Assembly: GCA_016841875.1 (NCBI GenBank)
Contig: JAENYG010000020.1
Location: forward strand, 1 to 63,108
Direction of reading: 5' to 3'
From: Syntrophomonas sp.
GTDB lineage: Bacteria; Bacillota; Syntrophomonadia; Syntrophomonadales; Syntrophomonadaceae
DNA length: 63,108 bases
Positions 60,662 through 63,108 of this stretch are shown here, one piece after another. The notes beneath the pieces were generated by a model that saw nothing but the letters and a program-made list of their open reading frames with translations, did no database searches and was not told the DNA's origin. A program made the position numbers and the translations under genes. How positions within the stretch are numbered: position 1 is the stretch's first letter; every line of letters begins with the position of its first letter.

Positions 60662-61819
60662 GTGTATAATTTTGATGAGGTAATTGAGCGCAGGAACACA
60701 GACTGTGCCAAATGGGATATTGTCAAAGATGAAGATATGCTGCCTATGTGGGTTGCGGATATGGATTTTAGATGCCCGCCGGAGATTATCGATGCACTGT
60801 ACAGGCGAGTAGAGCATGGCGTATTTGGTTATGCCGGGGCTTATCATTCATACTATACCTCAACGATAAACTGGATGAAGAAACGTCATAACTGGGAAAT
60901 AGAACTGGACTGGATCTGTTCCAGTCCAGGAATAGTACCTGCCCTGGATATGCTGGTGCGAGGACTGACTCATCCCGGGGATGAGGTTATAATCCAGACT
61001 CCTGTGTATCACCCTTTTTTCTCAGTAATTAGCAACAATCATTGTAAGGTAGTTGAAAACGAGTTGGTTTTGGACGGTTATCGCTATATGATGGATCTAG
61101 ATGACCTGGAGAAGAAATTAAATCCTAATGTTAAGCTGTTGATTTTATGCAGCCCACATAATCCAGTAGGTAGAGTTTGGACTAAAAATGAACTTATAAG
61201 ATTAGGGGAATTATGCCTAAAACATGATGTAACAGTAATATCGGATGAAATCCATTCCGATCTCGTTTTTCCCGGTTATGAACACCAGGTTTATGCCTCA
61301 ATATCACCTGAGCTGGCCCGGAAATGTGTAGTCTGCAATGCTCCCAGTAAGACATTTAATATTGCTGGAATACAAGCATCCTCCATTATCATTCCTGATG
61401 AGAGTATCCGAAGGGAATACCAAAAGATTGCAAAGAATACCGGGTTGGGATTGCCCAACGTATTCGCTATTACTGCCCTGCAGGCAGCTTATGATCATGG
61501 CGGTGAATGGCTGGATGAATTAAGAATATATTTAAAAGATAATTTTGAATATCTGCAAAAGTATGTGCGAGAAAAAATACCCACAGTAAACGTAATCTCC
61601 TCAGAAGGAACCTATCTGGCCTGGTTAGATTTCCGCGGCCTAGGTATTGATGATATGGAGTTAGAAAACTTAATGAAACAAGAAAAACTGGTGCTGAGCC
61701 CGGGACGTATTTTTGGTAACAATGGATGGGGATTTCAGAGAATCAATATCGGCTGCCCCCGGGCAATTTTAATCGAAGGATCACATCGGCTGGAAAAGGC
61801 CGTTGGTAAAATTAAGTGA
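60662..61819 (+). CDS. PatB/MalY-type PLP-dependent C-S lyase
   Basis: 385 residues, fold-type I aminotransferase family. Opens MYNFDEVIERRNTDCAKWD, with MWVADMDFRCPPEI, CSPHNPVGRVW (Asn contact), SDEIHSDLVF (Asp-Glu contact) and the PLP lysine in NAPSKTFNIAG. PatB/MalY enzymes cleave cystathionine or cysteine to thiol, pyruvate and ammonia. Start is a GTG at 60662 with AGGA upstream. Next to a symporter gene, but 155 bases apart. Confidence 0.9.
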   Translation: MYNFDEVIERRNTDCAKWDIVKDEDMLPMWVADMDFRCPPEIIDALYRRVEHGVFGYAGAYHSYYTSTINWMKKRHNWEIELDWICSSPGIVPALDMLVRGLTHPGDEVIIQTPVYHPFFSVISNNHCKVVENELVLDGYRYMMDLDDLEKKLNPNVKLLILCSPHNPVGRVWTKNELIRLGELCLKHDVTVISDEIHSDLVFPGYEHQVYASISPELARKCVVCNAPSKTFNIAGIQASSIIIPDESIRREYQKIAKNTGLGLPNVFAITALQAAYDHGGEWLDELRIYLKDNFEYLQKYVREKIPTVNVISSEGTYLAWLDFRGLGIDDMELENLMKQEKLVLSPGRIFGNNGWGFQRINIGCPRAILIEGSHRLEKAVGKIK

Positions 61820-61855
61820 TTTGATTCCACAATAGATAACAGCCCTTGATACTTC

Positions 61856-62059
61856 TTACTTCTTAGCTACCCAAGACATGATAGAGTCTGAGTAGATTCG
61901 GCCCGCCTCGACACCCATCCTGGCAGCCCAGTAAGTTTTAACCAGAGCTCCAAACATCTGCTGGGGAGATTTACAGGTAGAAAGGTGGTCCGGGAGATCC
62001 GGGTAAAAAGTCTCGCAGAAATTTATCCATCCCGGGCTGCATGATGTGATCATAGGAAA
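61856..62059 (-). pseudogene. Internal fragment of an [FeFe]-hydrogenase catalytic subunit
   Basis: About 66 residues match the H-cluster domain: MITSCSPGWINFCETFYPDL (hydrogenase L1 signature with its Cys) and CKSPQQMFGALVKTYWAA, ending SIMSWVAKK where functional enzymes have MPCTAKK. So the second signature has lost its cysteine and the frame stops there. Everything before the L1 motif and after L2 is missing. It is a remnant of a gene once present here, with no accessory genes nearby. Confidence 0.85.
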
Positions 62060-62275
62060 CCGCTCATTATTTCTTGTTCTCTGAGACCTATTGATAATCA
62101 TTAAGAGCACCCATTATTAACATGAAGTGGTAAAATCATATATAAAGGCTGCTCTCAGCATACCATGTTATCAGTCAGGAGTTACCTCAGGGCAGAAGAT
62201 CATATGGTTTCTAATGCCAGCAAATGCCAAGAGTTAGTTTTGATCACAGCAGATAATAAAAAGGAGAGGGTTGCT

Positions 62276-62950
62276 ATGTATTGCCCAAACTGTGGCGCAA
62301 ATTTACCGGAGAATGCTAATTTCTGTACCGGGTGCGGAAATAGCCTTCAGACTCCAGATCATGAAATTAATTCCCAAGCCAGTATCGGTCTAATCGGGTA
62401 TTCACCCAGGATAAATGATCCAGCTTTCCAAAAATATCAAACTGCTTCAAAAAAATGGGCGATTATATTCTCACTGATTCTTTTTGTTATAGCTGTTATA
62501 GCTTTTCCCATTTATGGCCAGGTGAGCGGAGAAATGGAGATGCCCTACTCACTCTACTATGGTATGGGAATAGGTGGTATGTTTGTGGCGATAGCCCTTA
62601 TTCAAAATATCAGTAAAAATGCTGACAGCACCTGGGATGGCGTGGTGGTGAACAAAAAAACATATAAGAGGACGCGCTACGATAAGAACACAGATTATCA
62701 TACTACCTATACCGTGTATGAATACCAGGTAAAAAGAGACAATGGCAAGATATACTCCCATCGAACCGAGGATGATGATACGGTTTATAATTATTACCAA
62801 ATAGGTGATAAGGTACGTCACCACAAAGGCTTTGGATATGAGAAATATGATAAGTCCAGGGATTCTTTTCTTTTTTGTACGGCCTGCGCATCTATAAATG
62901 ACATCTCCAACGACGTGTGCTTTCGCTGCAAATGTCCGCTCTTAAAATAA
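62276..62950 (+). CDS. Zinc-ribbon membrane protein
   Basis: 224 residues. N-terminal zinc ribbon with C3, C6, C17 and C20 (CPNC/CTGC), two membrane helices (about 61-81 and 91-110), a basic beta-rich domain resembling DUF3592-like modules (WDGVVVNKKTYKRTRYDK), and a second Cys-pair site at the end (CTAC, CFRC). Function unknown. ATG at 62276 follows AAGGAGAGGG; an upstream start at 62165 has no site. Confidence 0.75.
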   Translation: MYCPNCGANLPENANFCTGCGNSLQTPDHEINSQASIGLIGYSPRINDPAFQKYQTASKKWAIIFSLILFVIAVIAFPIYGQVSGEMEMPYSLYYGMGIGGMFVAIALIQNISKNADSTWDGVVVNKKTYKRTRYDKNTDYHTTYTVYEYQVKRDNGKIYSHRTEDDDTVYNYYQIGDKVRHHKGFGYEKYDKSRDSFLFCTACASINDISNDVCFRCKCPLLK

Positions 62951-62997
62951 GTTATAAAAATCAAGAATATGTATGAATCATGAAAGGAGAGGTGTAA

Positions 62998-63093
62998 ATG
63001 CCTAAAGTAGGAATAATACGCTGTCAACAAACGGAAGACCTGTGTCCTGGTACGGGGGTGCGGACATTATTTTGGACTTACTCATGCCACTAA
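62998..63093 (+). pseudogene. Broken CGGC-domain protein gene at window edge
   Basis: The frame opens MPKVGIIRCQQTEDLCPGT, the standard start of CGGC-domain proteins, after GGAGAGG, but then departs from the family and stops at 63091-63093. Another frame further on (GADIILDLLMP) could be the continuation after a deletion. Probably a pseudogene; the region right of the window would settle it. Confidence 0.55.
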
Positions 63094-63108
63094 ACCAATA
63101 CTTCGTCT

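Overview
The window looks like chromosomal DNA of an anaerobic Firmicute, most likely a syntrophic fatty-acid oxidiser of the Syntrophomonadaceae type (inference, no database search was possible). The reasons are an acyl-CoA dehydrogenase/CoA-transferase/Etf operon, a 2-hydroxyacyl-CoA dehydratase-like iron-sulfur protein with its ATPase activator, rubrerythrin, ferredoxin-type MinD ATPases, a decayed [FeFe]-hydrogenase fragment, strong AGGAGG ribosome binding sites with frequent GTG and TTG starts, and Firmicute-type regulators. No rRNA, tRNA or CRISPR array was seen.

Layout. 0.1-2.5 kb (minus): an overlapping ECF sigma / zinc-finger anti-sigma / SIMPL-domain operon. 2.6-5.6 kb: PPC-domain protein, YaiI-type protein, Mrp-type Fe-S carrier ATPase, exonuclease III and a 50-residue small ORF. 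5.8-8.3 kb: divergent double-cubane/2-hydroxyacyl-CoA dehydratase-like protein and its ASKHA ATPase. 8.7-12.5 kb: a PAS-only protein, a 57-residue protein and an RMD1/DUF155 membrane protein. 13.2-22.6 kb: the central metabolic operon (three acyl-CoA dehydrogenases, CoA-transferase, EtfB, EtfA, PAS histidine kinase, sigma-54-dependent response regulator), preceded by a consensus sigma-54 promoter and a long palindrome. 23-28 kb: secreted stalk-domain protein, lipoprotein nuclease, KtrAB potassium uptake. 28.1-29.0 kb: remains of an integrative element (recombinase tail, broken XRE regulator), followed by a 999-residue surface protein of unknown function. 32.3-34.6 kb: rubrerythrin and a eukaryote-type hexokinase. 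34.6-36.8 kb: an ArsP-like permease, ArsR and two thioredoxin-like proteins. 38.2-40.8 kb: a NifX/MinD/ferredoxin cluster. 41-42.9 kb: DUF2334 plus FG-GAP protein. 43.1-44.9 kb (minus): a glutamate 2,3-aminomutase-like gene under a ydaO-type cyclic-di-AMP riboswitch. 45-48 kb: Hsp20, RF3, CBS-ACT protein. 48.1-52.7 kb (minus): a complete LivKHMGF amino-acid ABC transporter. 53.1-57.2 kb: TipA-like MerR regulator, then an OmpR/HK system with two exported proteins. 57.5-63.1 kb: AsnS, a dicarboxylate/amino-acid symporter, a PatB/MalY-type lyase, a hydrogenase fragment, a zinc-ribbon membrane protein and a broken CGGC-domain gene at the edge.

How parts fit together. The metabolic operon probably activates an acid by CoA transfer, oxidises the acyl-CoA and passes electrons to Etf; its last two genes encode a cytoplasmic sensor and a sigma-54 activator that can act on the promoter at the operon's head, giving a self-contained circuit. 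The best regulatory find is the cyclic-di-AMP riboswitch in front of an aminomutase whose substrate-contact residues are those of glutamate 2,3-aminomutase rather than lysine 2,3-aminomutase, which suggests osmotic control of beta-glutamate synthesis; KtrAB in the same window is the other arm of that physiology. Several palindromic REP-like repeats sit between genes.
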